A DNA stretch of 64,000 nt from an uncultured Bacilli bacterium. GTDB lineage: Bacteria; Bacillota_I; Bacilli_A; RF39; UBA660. Both the position numbers and the translations under genes were made by a program. Under the pieces are notes generated by a model. The model did not search any database. It had not been told where the DNA came from and was given only the letters and a program-made list of their open reading frames with translations. Shown one piece after another: positions 8,568-17,223 of this stretch (position 1 is the first letter of the stretch; each line of letters begins with the position of its first letter). The DNA lies in assembly GCA_934162665.1 (NCBI GenBank), contig CAKPJN010000006.1, positions 29,233-93,232 of the forward strand, written 5' to 3'.

Positions 8568-9644
8568 ATGAAAAAAATATTAATTGGGATTTGTGGAATT
8601 GGGAATGGTCATGTTAATAGACAAATTTGTGTTATAAAAGAATTATTAAAACATAATTATGAAATTTTAATTGCAACTCAGAAAAATAAAATGGTTATAT
8701 TGCAAGATGTTTTTAAAAATCAGAAAATTATAGAAATAACTATTCCATGGATTGTATGTGATAATAAGGGGTTAAATTTTAAAGAAACTTTAAAAAAATA
8801 TGATGATGATGATTTATATAAAAAATTTCTTGAATTTGGTATTAAAATTGAAGAAGAATTAAATGGGAAACCAAATTTAGTTATATCAGATTATGAACCA
8901 AATGTTGCACAATATGCGTATGCCCAACAAATCCCTTTAATAACGATGGAACAACAATCAAAATTTATTTATCTTGAAGAAATTAAGCTAAAAAATTATT
9001 CAATAAAAGAAGAAAAATATAGAATTGATTATTTCTTTCCAAAATTTGAAAAGAAAATTATTTCTTCATTTTTTCCTTTGAGTATAGAGGAAGAAAACAT
9101 TATTCAAGTTCCTCCAATAATATCTAAATTACAAAAGGGTAAAGTTGATAACAAAATGATACTAGTATATTTTTCTTCATATTCTGATTCCGAAAAGTAT
9201 TCTCAAATATTAAAGATATTAAGTAATATTAAAAGCTACAAATTTAAAGTTTATACTAAAAATTTTGAGTTATATACTAAAAAATATCATTCTGATAATA
9301 TAGAATATAGTAATTTTAATGATGATTTTAAAAATGATTTAAGTTGTTGCTATGCATTAATAACTACTGGCGGACATCAATTAATATCTGAAAGTATTTC
9401 TATAAATGTTCCTGTATATGTATTTCCACTAGATACTTATGAACAAAACTATAATGCTTATATGGTTGAAAAATATAAGTTGGGTACAAATATGATGATA
9501 AGCAAAGAAAATATATTGGGTTTTATATGCAATGTAGACGAATATAAGAAAAATATAAAAAAATACAAAAAAATATATCAAAAAAACACATGGGAACAAA
9601 TTTTTAACGAAATTATCGCAAAATTAATTGATGATAACGAATAA
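8568..9644 (+). CDS. GT-B glycosyltransferase (MGT/GT28-like)
   Basis: The 358-residue protein starts with a Rossmann strand and glycine loop, ILIGICGIGNGHVNRQ. It has an N-domain around LVISDYEPNVAQYAY and a C-terminal sugar-nucleotide site TTGGHQLISESISINVPVYVFP ending in YEQNYNAYMVEK. This is the UDP-sugar-dependent GT-B layout of the MGT/MurG-like group. ATG 8568 is preferred to the upstream TTG at 8556 because AAAGG lies at a usable distance. It ends the island and is followed by a terminator. It has no membrane segment, so a small-molecule or peptide acceptor in the cytoplasm is plausible. Acceptor and donor are unknown. Confidence 0.7.
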   Translation: MKKILIGICGIGNGHVNRQICVIKELLKHNYEILIATQKNKMVILQDVFKNQKIIEITIPWIVCDNKGLNFKETLKKYDDDDLYKKFLEFGIKIEEELNGKPNLVISDYEPNVAQYAYAQQIPLITMEQQSKFIYLEEIKLKNYSIKEEKYRIDYFFPKFEKKIISSFFPLSIEEENIIQVPPIISKLQKGKVDNKMILVYFSSYSDSEKYSQILKILSNIKSYKFKVYTKNFELYTKKYHSDNIEYSNFNDDFKNDLSCCYALITTGGHQLISESISINVPVYVFPLDTYEQNYNAYMVEKYKLGTNMMISKENILGFICNVDEYKKNIKKYKKIYQKNTWEQIFNEIIAKLIDDNE

Positions 9645-9687
9645 ACTTGTTATTAATAAAAAGATTGAAATAGTATTGAAATAATTT

Positions 9688-9716
9688 AAAAAGTCTAATT
9701 TAAATGACTTTTTTAA
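9688..9716 (+). terminator. Terminator ending the accessory island
   Basis: AAAAAGTC and GACTTTTTT form a stem around an A/T loop just before nusB. A -10-like TATGATAAAAT stretch follows, so nusB probably has its own promoter here. Confidence 0.6.
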
Positions 9717-9751
9717 TATTATATGATAAAATAAGAACAGGTGAAAATGAA

Positions 9752-10159
9752 ATGAAAAATAGAAGCGAATTAAGAGAAATAATAATGAAAGTTCTTTATC
9801 AAGTAAACATATTAGAAGAAACAAATCTTGATTATAATGTTAATGATTTAATTAAAGAACAAATAGAAATTCAAAATGAATTTGTAAATAATACAATAAA
9901 TGAGGTAATTAGTAAGCAAAAAGAAATTAATGACCTTGCTAATAAATATTTAAAAGACTGGACTATTGATAGATTAAATAAAGTAGATCAAGCCATTTTA
10001 TCATTAGGGATATATGAATTAGTATATACAGATACACCAAGTATAGTTGCGATAAACGAAGCTATTGAATTGTCTAAAAAATATTCAGATGAAGCAGTTA
10101 CTAAGATGTTAAATGGTGTATTAGATAGTATCTATCATAGTGAGGAAAATAATGAGTGA
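9752..10159 (+). CDS. nusB: Transcription antitermination factor NusB
   Basis: The 135-residue protein is an all-helical NusB: MKNRSELREIIMKVLYQ at the N-terminus, WTIDRLNKVDQAILSLGIYEL in the middle, and IAINEAIELSKKYSDEAVTKMLNGVLD near the end. NusB with NusE binds boxA to promote rRNA antitermination. ATG 9752 is the natural start because it follows AGGTGAAAA; the longer frame from 9704 has no ribosome site. It overlaps xseA by eight bases, giving the common nusB-xseA-xseB operon. Confidence 0.93.
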   Translation: MKNRSELREIIMKVLYQVNILEETNLDYNVNDLIKEQIEIQNEFVNNTINEVISKQKEINDLANKYLKDWTIDRLNKVDQAILSLGIYELVYTDTPSIVAINEAIELSKKYSDEAVTKMLNGVLDSIYHSEENNE

Positions 10160-11420
10160 TAAATATATTACAGTTACACAACTAACTAAATATATAAAAT
10201 ATAAGATTGATAATGATGTAAATTTAAATGAGGTGTTTTTAAAAGGAGAAATTTCTAATTTTAAAGCACATACTAGAGGTCATTTCTACTTTACTTTAAA
10301 AGATGAAGGTAGTAGAATCAACGCAATTATGTTTGCATCAGCTACAAAAAAAATAAAATTTATGCCAAAAGATGGTATGAAAGTATTAGTAACTGGAAAA
10401 ATAAGTGTCTTTGAAGCTAATGGAGCATATCAAATATATGTAAGTGATATGTTAGAAGATGGTATTGGAAATTTATATATTGCTTTTGAACAGCTAAAAG
10501 AAAAACTAGAAAAAGAAGGACTATTCAAAAAAGAGTATAAAAAAGAAATACCAAAAATCCCAAATAGAATAGGTGTAGTTACTGCTCCAACTGGTGCCGC
10601 TATAAAAGATATTATTTCAACTATCAAAAGAAGATGGCCATTATCAGAAGTAATATTATTTCCAGCTCTTGTTCAAGGAGAAAATGCTAAAGAAGATATT
10701 GTAAAACAAATTAAAAGAGCAGAAGATTATAACTTAGATACTTTAATAGTAGGACGTGGTGGAGGATCTATTGAAGATTTATGGCCTTTTAATGAAGAAA
10801 TAGTTGCTAAAGCTATATTTGATTGCACCATTCCAACAATAAGTGCTGTAGGTCATGAAATAGATTTTACAATTGCCGATTTTGTTGCCGATCTAAGAGC
10901 ACCCACACCAACTGGTGCGGCAGAAATGGCAGTCCCACAAATATCAGATGTAACAAATTATTTAAATCAATTAAAAATTAGATTAAACAAAATAATGCAA
11001 CATCAATTAAAAATAAATAGACAAAAATTAGAAGAAATAAAAAGTAGATATATTTTTACTAATCCAGTTTCAATATATCAGCAAAAAGAATTATTATTTT
11101 CTTCTATTATAGACAGATTAAAATTTAGTACTGTAAATTTAGTAAATATTAAGCAAAAAAAGTTTGAACAAATAAAAAATTCTTATTTATTAAAAAATCC
11201 TATGAAATTAATAGAAAATAAAGAAAATAAATATTTACAAATAATATCTAAATTAGAGACTTTAAGTCCACTTCTTACTTTAAAAAGAGGATATACAATA
11301 ACTAAGAAAGATAATAAAGCGATTACATCAATTAATCAAATTAAAAGTAAAGATAAAATAACCATCGATTTCCAAGATGGAAGTGTTATATCAGAAGTAA
11401 CAAATATAGTTAAAAATTAA
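10152..11420 (+). CDS. xseA: Exodeoxyribonuclease VII large subunit
   Basis: The 422-residue protein has the N-terminal OB fold (FLKGEISNFKAHTRGHFYFTLKD), the catalytic XseA core (RIGVVTAPTGAAIKDIISTIKRRWP, VGRGGGSIEDLWPFNEE, ISAVGHEIDFTIADFVADLRAPTPTGAAE), and a long helical C-terminal region that binds the small subunits. The enzyme degrades single-stranded DNA from both ends. ATG 10152 fits the TGAGGA ribosome site inside the end of nusB. xseB follows 19 bases later. Confidence 0.95.
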   Translation: MSDKYITVTQLTKYIKYKIDNDVNLNEVFLKGEISNFKAHTRGHFYFTLKDEGSRINAIMFASATKKIKFMPKDGMKVLVTGKISVFEANGAYQIYVSDMLEDGIGNLYIAFEQLKEKLEKEGLFKKEYKKEIPKIPNRIGVVTAPTGAAIKDIISTIKRRWPLSEVILFPALVQGENAKEDIVKQIKRAEDYNLDTLIVGRGGGSIEDLWPFNEEIVAKAIFDCTIPTISAVGHEIDFTIADFVADLRAPTPTGAAEMAVPQISDVTNYLNQLKIRLNKIMQHQLKINRQKLEEIKSRYIFTNPVSIYQQKELLFSSIIDRLKFSTVNLVNIKQKKFEQIKNSYLLKNPMKLIENKENKYLQIISKLETLSPLLTLKRGYTITKKDNKAITSINQIKSKDKITIDFQDGSVISEVTNIVKN

Positions 11421-11439
11421 ATGTTAGGAGATTAATATT

Positions 11440-11667
11440 ATGGCAGAAAAAAAAGAATTAAGCTTTGAAGAAAATTTAGAAAAATTAGAAGCTATTGTAA
11501 AAAAATTGGAAAGTGGAGAAGTTCCACTAGATGATGCAATAAATGAATTTAATGAAGCAATGAAGCTTGCTAAAAAATGTGATGAAAAATTAAAAAATGC
11601 AGAAGATTCAATTACAAAAATTGTAAATACAGATGGAACAGTTTCAGATTTCAATATTGAGGAATAA
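11440..11667 (+). CDS. xseB: Exodeoxyribonuclease VII small subunit
   Basis: The 75-residue helical protein has the typical XseB pattern SFEENLEKLEAIVKKLESG and PLDDAINEFNEAMKLAKKC. It binds the coiled C-terminus of XseA. An AGGAG site precedes the ATG, and the gene is the last of the nusB-xseA-xseB operon. Confidence 0.93.
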   Translation: MAEKKELSFEENLEKLEAIVKKLESGEVPLDDAINEFNEAMKLAKKCDEKLKNAEDSITKIVNTDGTVSDFNIEE

Positions 11668-11696
11668 AAAAAGTATCAGTTGATACTTTTATTTAA
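11668..11696. terminator. Bidirectional terminator between xseB and the convergent gene
   Basis: AAAAAAGTATCA / TGATACTTTTAT forms a short stem with A residues on the left and T residues on the right. It can end transcription from both the xse operon and the opposing minus-strand unit. Confidence 0.7.
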
Positions 11697-11912
11697 TTTT
11701 GTCAAATATAAATTCATAGCTAATTGAATTTCCTCTTCTGAATCTAAATCAGTAGCAATATCGCTTCCATCAACAACTTTATTTACCATCATGTCTTTAG
11801 AGTCATCTACATTACTAAGATAATAATAAGTAACTTCTTCATTAGAAATCTTATCTAAAACAACATATTTCTTATCATCAATATTAATTGTTTCTACTTG
11901 AATGTTTTTCAT
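11676..11912 (-). CDS. Small DUF1292-like protein
   Basis: The 78-residue acidic protein has the profile of DUF1292 (YrzB-type): a short beta-rich start with IDDKKYVVLDKISNEEVTYYYLSNVDD and an acidic end near SEEEIQLAMNLYL. The function of this family is not established. It directly follows, with end-to-start overlap, a minus-strand membrane protein gene, so the two are co-transcribed. Confidence 0.6.
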   Translation of the reverse strand: MKNIQVETINIDDKKYVVLDKISNEEVTYYYLSNVDDSKDMMVNKVVDGSDIATDLDSEEEIQLAMNLYLTKLNKSIN

Positions 11913-12586
11913 TATTTACCTCCTTGAGATGAACTAATATCTTTTCCATGTTCATATTGATAAATAATTTTAGTCCTCATCATATCTTCGTATTCATCAA
12001 AATCTTTTGCACCAAGTTGATCAATATAATCAGTTAATCCCTCATAATATTCGCCATTTTCATTTTTTAAGTGTTTAATAGTTTTATCTGTAATTTTATT
12101 ATAAATTGGACTTCCTTTCATTTGTCCATAAGTACTATATAAAGTATAAATCGCAACATCTTTGTCTGAACAAGTATTTATAAAATCAGCGATTTGATCG
12201 TATAAAATAAAATTTTTAGTTGAATCTGGTTTAACATATGTTGCCTCTTTAACAGTAGTATCAAGTAACATCCTAATATCTTTAGTTGCATCTTTAACTG
12301 TATTATTATCATTATAATCTTCTATAGCATCTTTAACCTGTAAAGTAGCAGGAATTGTTATTGAAGTGGCAGCAACCGCACCAGCAATTAATCCACCAAT
12401 TACCATAGCTTTTGCATGCTTTTTAACATCAGTTACTTCGTTTTTGAGCTCATTAACATTCCAACGAACTCTTTTCCTTCTTAGATATTCTTTATACCCT
12501 AAATCATCCTTTTTGTTATCTTCGATTATCTTTTCTAATTCTTTAACATCTACCTCATGATTATCATTATCGTATCCGTTTTTCAT
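11912..12586 (-). CDS. Single-pass membrane protein of unknown function
   Basis: The 224-residue product begins at the ATG after GGAGGTGG TTTTA on the minus strand (12586); the longer upstream frame is non-coding. The first 60 residues are charged with a basic stretch (YLRRKRVRW). One membrane helix follows (AMVIGGLIAGAVAATS), then an extracellular helical domain with one Cys (INTCSDKDVAIY). No family is recognised. It forms a two-gene unit with the DUF1292-like gene and is divergent from spoIVB. Confidence 0.55.
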   Translation of the reverse strand: MKNGYDNDNHEVDVKELEKIIEDNKKDDLGYKEYLRRKRVRWNVNELKNEVTDVKKHAKAMVIGGLIAGAVAATSITIPATLQVKDAIEDYNDNNTVKDATKDIRMLLDTTVKEATYVKPDSTKNFILYDQIADFINTCSDKDVAIYTLYSTYGQMKGSPIYNKITDKTIKHLKNENGEYYEGLTDYIDQLGAKDFDEYEDMMRTKIIYQYEHGKDISSSQGGK

Positions 12587-12767
12587 TAAAACCACCTCTA
12601 TTTTAATTATACATAAATAGTACTTAAAAATCAAATAATAAAAACAAATAGTCTGTAAACTAAAAAACAAAATTTTAATTAAATACAATTACCATTTTTT
12701 ATATGTAGTAATTTTAAAATAAATATTCATAATAATAATGTAGTAAGTTTTTAAAGGAGTTGATATA

Positions 12768-13751
12768 ATGAATTTTAAAAACAAACTACTTAAATTTTTC
12801 GTTCTTCTTCTTTTTATTATTCCCATAAATACTTTAGCTTATTCATCTTATATAATTCCCGGTGGACAAACCATAGGAATTGAAGTTAATTCTAAAGGTG
12901 TATTAGTTGTTGGTTTTTACAAAGTAGATAATAGATTTATAGGCCGTGATGCAGGTTTTGCAGTAGGAGATTCCATTTTAAAAGTAAATAATAATGATGT
13001 AGATAATATTGAATCTATGATTGATAAAATCAATTCACTTGATACAAACAATGTCGAATTTACAATTTCCAGAAATAATAATCAAAAGAAAATTAATTTA
13101 ACTTTAGAAAAAGATGACACAGGAGTATTAAAAACTGGTCTTTACGTAAAAGATCAGATAAACGGAGTAGGTACTTTAACATATATAGATCCAGAAACTA
13201 ATATCTTTGGAGCACTAGGTCACGAAATTTTAGAAAGTACAACAGCCGAAAAATTTGAAATAAAAGACGGTAAAATTTTTGATGCCACTGTAACAGGAAT
13301 TACAAAGAGTAGAAGTGGCTCTGCCGGTGAGAAAAATGCAACATATGATAAAAGTAATGTATTTGGAACAATTAAAAATAATGACATAACAGGAATATTT
13401 GGGAAATACACTGAAGTATATAATAAAGAAAATGTTTTGGAAGTAGGATCAAGCGATAACGTGCGAACAGGAAAAGCCAGTATTAGAACTGTAATAAAAA
13501 ATAATGAGGTGCAGGATTTTGAAATAAATATCATTCGTCTAGATGATAACAGTAAAACAAAAAATATTTTATTTGAAATAACCGATGAAAACTTGCTTAA
13601 TGAAACAGGTGGAGTAATTCAGGGAATGAGTGGTTCACCTATTATTCAGGATAATAAGATTATTGGTGCCGTCAACTACGTTATTGTAAATGACACTACA
13701 AAAGGATATGGTATATTTATAACTACAATGTTAAAAGAAGGAGAAAAATAG
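12768..13751 (+). CDS. spoIVB: SpoIVB-type S55 serine peptidase
   Basis: The 327-residue protein has an N-terminal signal/anchor (FFVLLLFIIPINTLAY), a PDZ-like domain around GRDAGFAVGDSILKVNNNDV, and a C-terminal SpoIVB peptidase domain. That domain has GVGTLTYIDPETNIFGALGHEI (conserved His) and VIQGMSGSPIIQDNKIIGAV (catalytic Ser). In Bacillus this intermembrane protease triggers pro-sigma-K processing from the forespore side. Start at AAAGGAG plus ATG. Length is somewhat short (the Bacillus protein has about 425) because the N-terminal region is reduced. The gene stands alone, with a hairpin GAGGCAAAAGCCTC after its stop. Confidence 0.9.
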   Translation: MNFKNKLLKFFVLLLFIIPINTLAYSSYIIPGGQTIGIEVNSKGVLVVGFYKVDNRFIGRDAGFAVGDSILKVNNNDVDNIESMIDKINSLDTNNVEFTISRNNNQKKINLTLEKDDTGVLKTGLYVKDQINGVGTLTYIDPETNIFGALGHEILESTTAEKFEIKDGKIFDATVTGITKSRSGSAGEKNATYDKSNVFGTIKNNDITGIFGKYTEVYNKENVLEVGSSDNVRTGKASIRTVIKNNEVQDFEINIIRLDDNSKTKNILFEITDENLLNETGGVIQGMSGSPIIQDNKIIGAVNYVIVNDTTKGYGIFITTMLKEGEK

Positions 13752-13853
13752 AGGCAAAAGCCTCTTTTACATTTATTTTACATAATTATATAAAAATATA
13801 TTTAATAAATTAATGATTCATGATACAATTCTAATAGAAGGATGGTGTCTTTA

Positions 13854-14672
13854 ATGTCAATAGCAAGAAAAAAGTTAATCATACTTTTAATAATTGTATT
13901 AATAGGCTTATTTTGTTATACTGAATATAATGTATATTCAAATTTTATAGCGGTTAAAAATAATAGTCAAAGCAATAGTAAAATTTTTAAACGCGAAAAA
14001 TCTAGCGATGAGGTAGATGTAAAAGAGAAAATCTTAGATATTACAAATATCGAAGTACAACAATTATATAATAGAATCTCTAATGGAATTGGATTTAGCT
14101 GTGGAGTAAGTGAATATTATAAGGATAATAAAATTACAAATACTAGTATTCCCAATGAAGTTGCATATAGTGTTGCATTAGCTAATCTTTTAGGTAATGA
14201 AGGCGAAAATGGAGCAAATATTAGTAATAATTTTACTGAAGAAAGCCTAAAAGGAGAGATTGCTAAAATATTTGGTAAAAGTTATAATTTTGTAAATCAG
14301 ACTTATACAACATGTCCACAATATAACTACATAGCTAATACAAATACATATAAATATGTTGGAGGTAAGTGCAATACTATTTGTAAAGCTGGTAATATGG
14401 TAAAAATAGTTAAGGCCTTAAAGAAAGCTGATACAATTGAAATATACACTAGAGTATTATTTATAGATTCTAATTCTGTAACATTAAAGTATTATAGGGA
14501 TTTTAATAGAACACAGCTTATTACTGATTTAAGTGTTGATAAATCAGGTGTTCCTTATGAATCAGATTTAAATTATGCAAAGGGTAGCTTATACAAAATA
14601 TTGTTTGCTAAGGAAGATAATAATTATATTTTTACATCATCTGAATTAATTGCTGAAACTACTAATAATTAA
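13854..14672 (+). CDS. Membrane-anchored extracytoplasmic protein of unknown function
   Basis: The 272-residue protein has one N-terminal membrane helix (KLIILLIIVLIGLFCYTEY) and a large outside domain. The domain has six Cys residues, including FSCGVSEYY, YTTCPQYNY and GGKCNTICKAG, which could form disulfides. ATG 13854 is preferred to ATG 13842 because the AGAAGG site abuts the latter. No family was recognised. The spacing between neighbours suggests a single-gene unit. Confidence 0.55.
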   Translation: MSIARKKLIILLIIVLIGLFCYTEYNVYSNFIAVKNNSQSNSKIFKREKSSDEVDVKEKILDITNIEVQQLYNRISNGIGFSCGVSEYYKDNKITNTSIPNEVAYSVALANLLGNEGENGANISNNFTEESLKGEIAKIFGKSYNFVNQTYTTCPQYNYIANTNTYKYVGGKCNTICKAGNMVKIVKALKKADTIEIYTRVLFIDSNSVTLKYYRDFNRTQLITDLSVDKSGVPYESDLNYAKGSLYKILFAKEDNNYIFTSSELIAETTNN

Positions 14673-14811
14673 TCAAGAAAATAAAACTGATAACAATACT
14701 ATTTGAAATACCAAGTATATAAAACAAGGGAAGAATAATTATTTTTAAAAAAATATTTTCTCTTTTTCAGAGTGTTGACAAAGTTCAATACTATTTTATA
14801 AAAATTTGTTA

Positions 14812-14877
14812 TATAATAATTATGCGAGATAAAACTTTTATTTAACCAATTAAAATTATCACATATCTCGTTTTTAT
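14812..14877 (+). ncRNA. Possible short RNA or attenuator hairpin upstream of galE
   Basis: A TATAAT box at 14812-14817 is followed by GCGAGAT...ATCTCG and a T-run at 14871-14875, with an A/T-rich loop of about 36 bases. This could be a short terminated transcript. A TTGACA at 14775 is too far from the -10 box for a normal promoter. The rest of 14690-14936 is A+T-rich without an ORF, apart from a second -10-like region just before galE. Confidence 0.3.
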
Positions 14878-14936
14878 ATGCAAAAAATGATATAATAGAT
14901 ATAATATAAAATAAATGTTTAATTAAAGGAGAAATT

Positions 14937-15934
14937 ATGAAAATATTAGTAACTGGTGGATGTGGTTATATATGATCACATACATGTGTAGAACTTTTAA
15001 ATGAAAACTATGATGTTGTTATTGTTGATAATCTATCTAACTCTAAAAGTGATGTTGTAGATAAGATTAAAACAATAACTTCTAAAGATGTGACATTCTA
15101 TGAAGTAGATGTCTGTGATGAAAAAAAGTTAGATGAAATATTTACTAAAGAAAATATAGATGCAGTAATTCATTTTGCTGGATATAAAGAAGTGGGTGAA
15201 TCAGTAGAAAAACCACTTATGTATTATCGTAATAATGTAGATTCAACTTTAACCTTATGTGAAGTAATGAAAAGCCAAACGTTAAAAAAATAGTATTTTC
15301 ATCGAGTGCGACTGTATATGGTAGCCCAAAAACACTACCAATTAAAGAAAATTTTCCACTTTCAACAATAAACCCTTAGGGGTCTACAAAATTAATGATA
15401 GAGGGCATATTAAGGGATTTATATGTATCTGATAATGAATGGAGTATAGCGATATTAAGATATTTCAATCCAATAGGAGCTCATGAATCGGGATTGATTG
15501 GCGAAAATCCAAATGGTATGCCAAATAATTTAATGCCATATATAGTTAAAGTAGCAACTGGAGAACTAAAATGCTTAAATATCTTTGGTAATGATTATGA
15601 TACTGTAGATGGAACAGGAGTAAGAGACTATATTCATGTAGTAGATTTAAGTAAAGGACATATCAAAGCTATTAAAAAAATAGCTAATGATACTGGAATT
15701 GATTATTATAATCTAGGAACAGGTACAGGATATAGTGTCCTTGAAATAGTAAATAACTTTCAAAAAATAAATAATGTTAAGATCAACTATAAAATAGTTT
15801 CCCGTCGCCCTGGTGACGTCGCAAGTTGTTATGCAGACCCAACATATGCATATGAAAAACTTGGATGGAAAGCAGAAAAAGACATTGTAGATATGTGCCG
15901 CGATGCATATAACTTTGTAATTAAAAATAAATAA
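14937..15934 (+). pseudogene. galE: UDP-glucose 4-epimerase, decayed by three lesions
   Basis: The sequence reads through a complete GalE (about 330 residues) if three lesions are ignored. Codon 13 in the NAD loop GGCGYI-GSH is TGA instead of GGA (14973-14975). One A is missing in the run at 15270-15273, which shifts the frame at EVMKK-PNVKKIVFSS. In the catalytic NPYGSTK motif, Tyr TAT has become TAG (15377-15379). The third lesion removes the active-site Tyr of the SDR YxxxK pair. The remainder (ILRYFNPIGAH, GTGVRDYIHVVDL) is well conserved, so decay is recent. Two different stop codons plus a frameshift argue against recoding. AAAGGAG precedes the ATG. Confidence 0.9.
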
Positions 15935-16152
15935 ATGATATTATACTACTTTAAACAGAAATTATATTACTATTTTTTATTACCTTTAAAACTGTATAAA
16001 AGTATATATGAATATCATTTCAAAATGAAAATGCCATAAATTATTAGAGAAAAGGATATAATGACATTTAAAATTAATAAAATGGTGCTTAAAAATTTTT
16101 ATTATTCTTGTATATAAAACAAAATTAGCAGAATACTAATATTGGTGATGAC
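15935..16152. other. Intergenic stretch with no recognised gene
   Basis: About 220 A+T-rich bases separate the galE remnant from the DUF421 gene. No ORF with a ribosome site, RNA gene or strong terminator was found. Confidence 0.5.
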
Positions 16153-16866
16153 ATGGATTATATTGAGGCAATTAGTATCATACCTAGGAGTTTAGTTAGT
16201 TTAACAGTATTATTTATTGTAACCAAAATAATTGGTAAAAAACAAGTATCAGAATTAAGTTTATTTGATTATGTTATAGGAATATCAATAGGAAACTTTA
16301 CAGCAGAAATGGTTATGGATATTGAGGGTCAATTCATAAATGGAATACTTGCCATGATTACTTTCGGGGTTTTTGCTTATTTAGTATCTATTATAAGCAT
16401 GAAAAATATTACATTTAGAAGATTTATAATAGGCGTTCCATCTTTAATTATAGAAGACGGAAAAATATTAATAGAAGCAATGAGAAGAACTAAAATAGAT
16501 ATAAATGATTTATTAGAGCAAACAAGAAATGCTGGCTATTTTGATATTAATGAAATTGCATATGCAATTATGGAAGCAAATGGTAAAATGAGTTTTTTAC
16601 CTAAAGATAAAAATAAACCATTAACAAAAAAAGATATGCAAATAAAGGAGGAAAAGGCTTATTTAACAGCCAATATAATAATAGACGGAAAATTAATGAA
16701 GAATAATATTAAGAATACAGATAAGTCATTAGATTGGGTAATTCACGACTTGAAAGTAAAAGGTTATGATACATATGAAGATATCTTACTCGCAACATAT
16801 AAGAATAATACAGTAACAGTGTATAGGAAAAATCCCAACAAAAAGCCTACAGATGTTTTAGAATAG
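16153..16866 (+). CDS. DUF421 (YetF-type) membrane protein
   Basis: The 237-residue protein has the YetF/YrbG architecture: three N-terminal membrane helices within the first 90 residues (SLVSLTVLFIVTKIIGKKQ, FDYVIGISIGNFTAEM, GILAMITFGVFAYLVSII). Two cytoplasmic DUF421 alpha/beta domains follow, with LIIEDGKILIEAMRRTKIDINDLLEQ and the RNAGYFDINEIAYAIMEANGKMS signature. Members are linked to spore and envelope physiology in Bacillus, but no biochemical role is established. A GGTGATG site precedes the ATG. Confidence 0.88.
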   Translation: MDYIEAISIIPRSLVSLTVLFIVTKIIGKKQVSELSLFDYVIGISIGNFTAEMVMDIEGQFINGILAMITFGVFAYLVSIISMKNITFRRFIIGVPSLIIEDGKILIEAMRRTKIDINDLLEQTRNAGYFDINEIAYAIMEANGKMSFLPKDKNKPLTKKDMQIKEEKAYLTANIIIDGKLMKNNIKNTDKSLDWVIHDLKVKGYDTYEDILLATYKNNTVTVYRKNPNKKPTDVLE

Positions 16867-16920
16867 TCTTTATTTTAATTAAATTTTATGTTATTATAAC
16901 TGGCAAAAGCAGGTGATTAT

Positions 16921-17223
16921 ATGAAAATTTGGTCAAAAATTCATTTAAAAGAACAAAATAAAAAAGTAGAATTAATAGCTAAATCTCTAACAAATTATTT
17001 ATATGGATATGGCCCTATATTAGATTTAACAAGAAAATATAAAATATCTCCAGAAGATAGAAAAATATTAGATCGTTATACATCAAGTAGAATAGCGGGT
17101 ATATTACTTTTATATCTAGTTAATGATACAGATAGAATTAATGATATTGTAAATAAATATAATATTCCAGATGACATAACAAAAAATATAATTCCAGAAA
17201 TAGAAGGATACCTAGATAGATGA
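16921..17223 (+). CDS. Small helical protein of unknown function
   Basis: The 100-residue protein is predicted helical and charged. It starts at ATG after a GGTGATT site and overlaps the next gene by four bases (ATGA), so the two are coupled. No family is recognised. The pairing with a transglutaminase-like protein suggests a shared function that cannot be named. Confidence 0.5.
   Translation: MKIWSKIHLKEQNKKVELIAKSLTNYLYGYGPILDLTRKYKISPEDRKILDRYTSSRIAGILLLYLVNDTDRINDIVNKYNIPDDITKNIIPEIEGYLDR

Noticed and set aside
14973..14975. TGA inside galE as possible recoded sense codon
   Set aside because: The same gene also has a one-base deletion and a TAG at the catalytic Tyr, other genes use TGG for Trp and TGA as a true stop, so this is gene decay.
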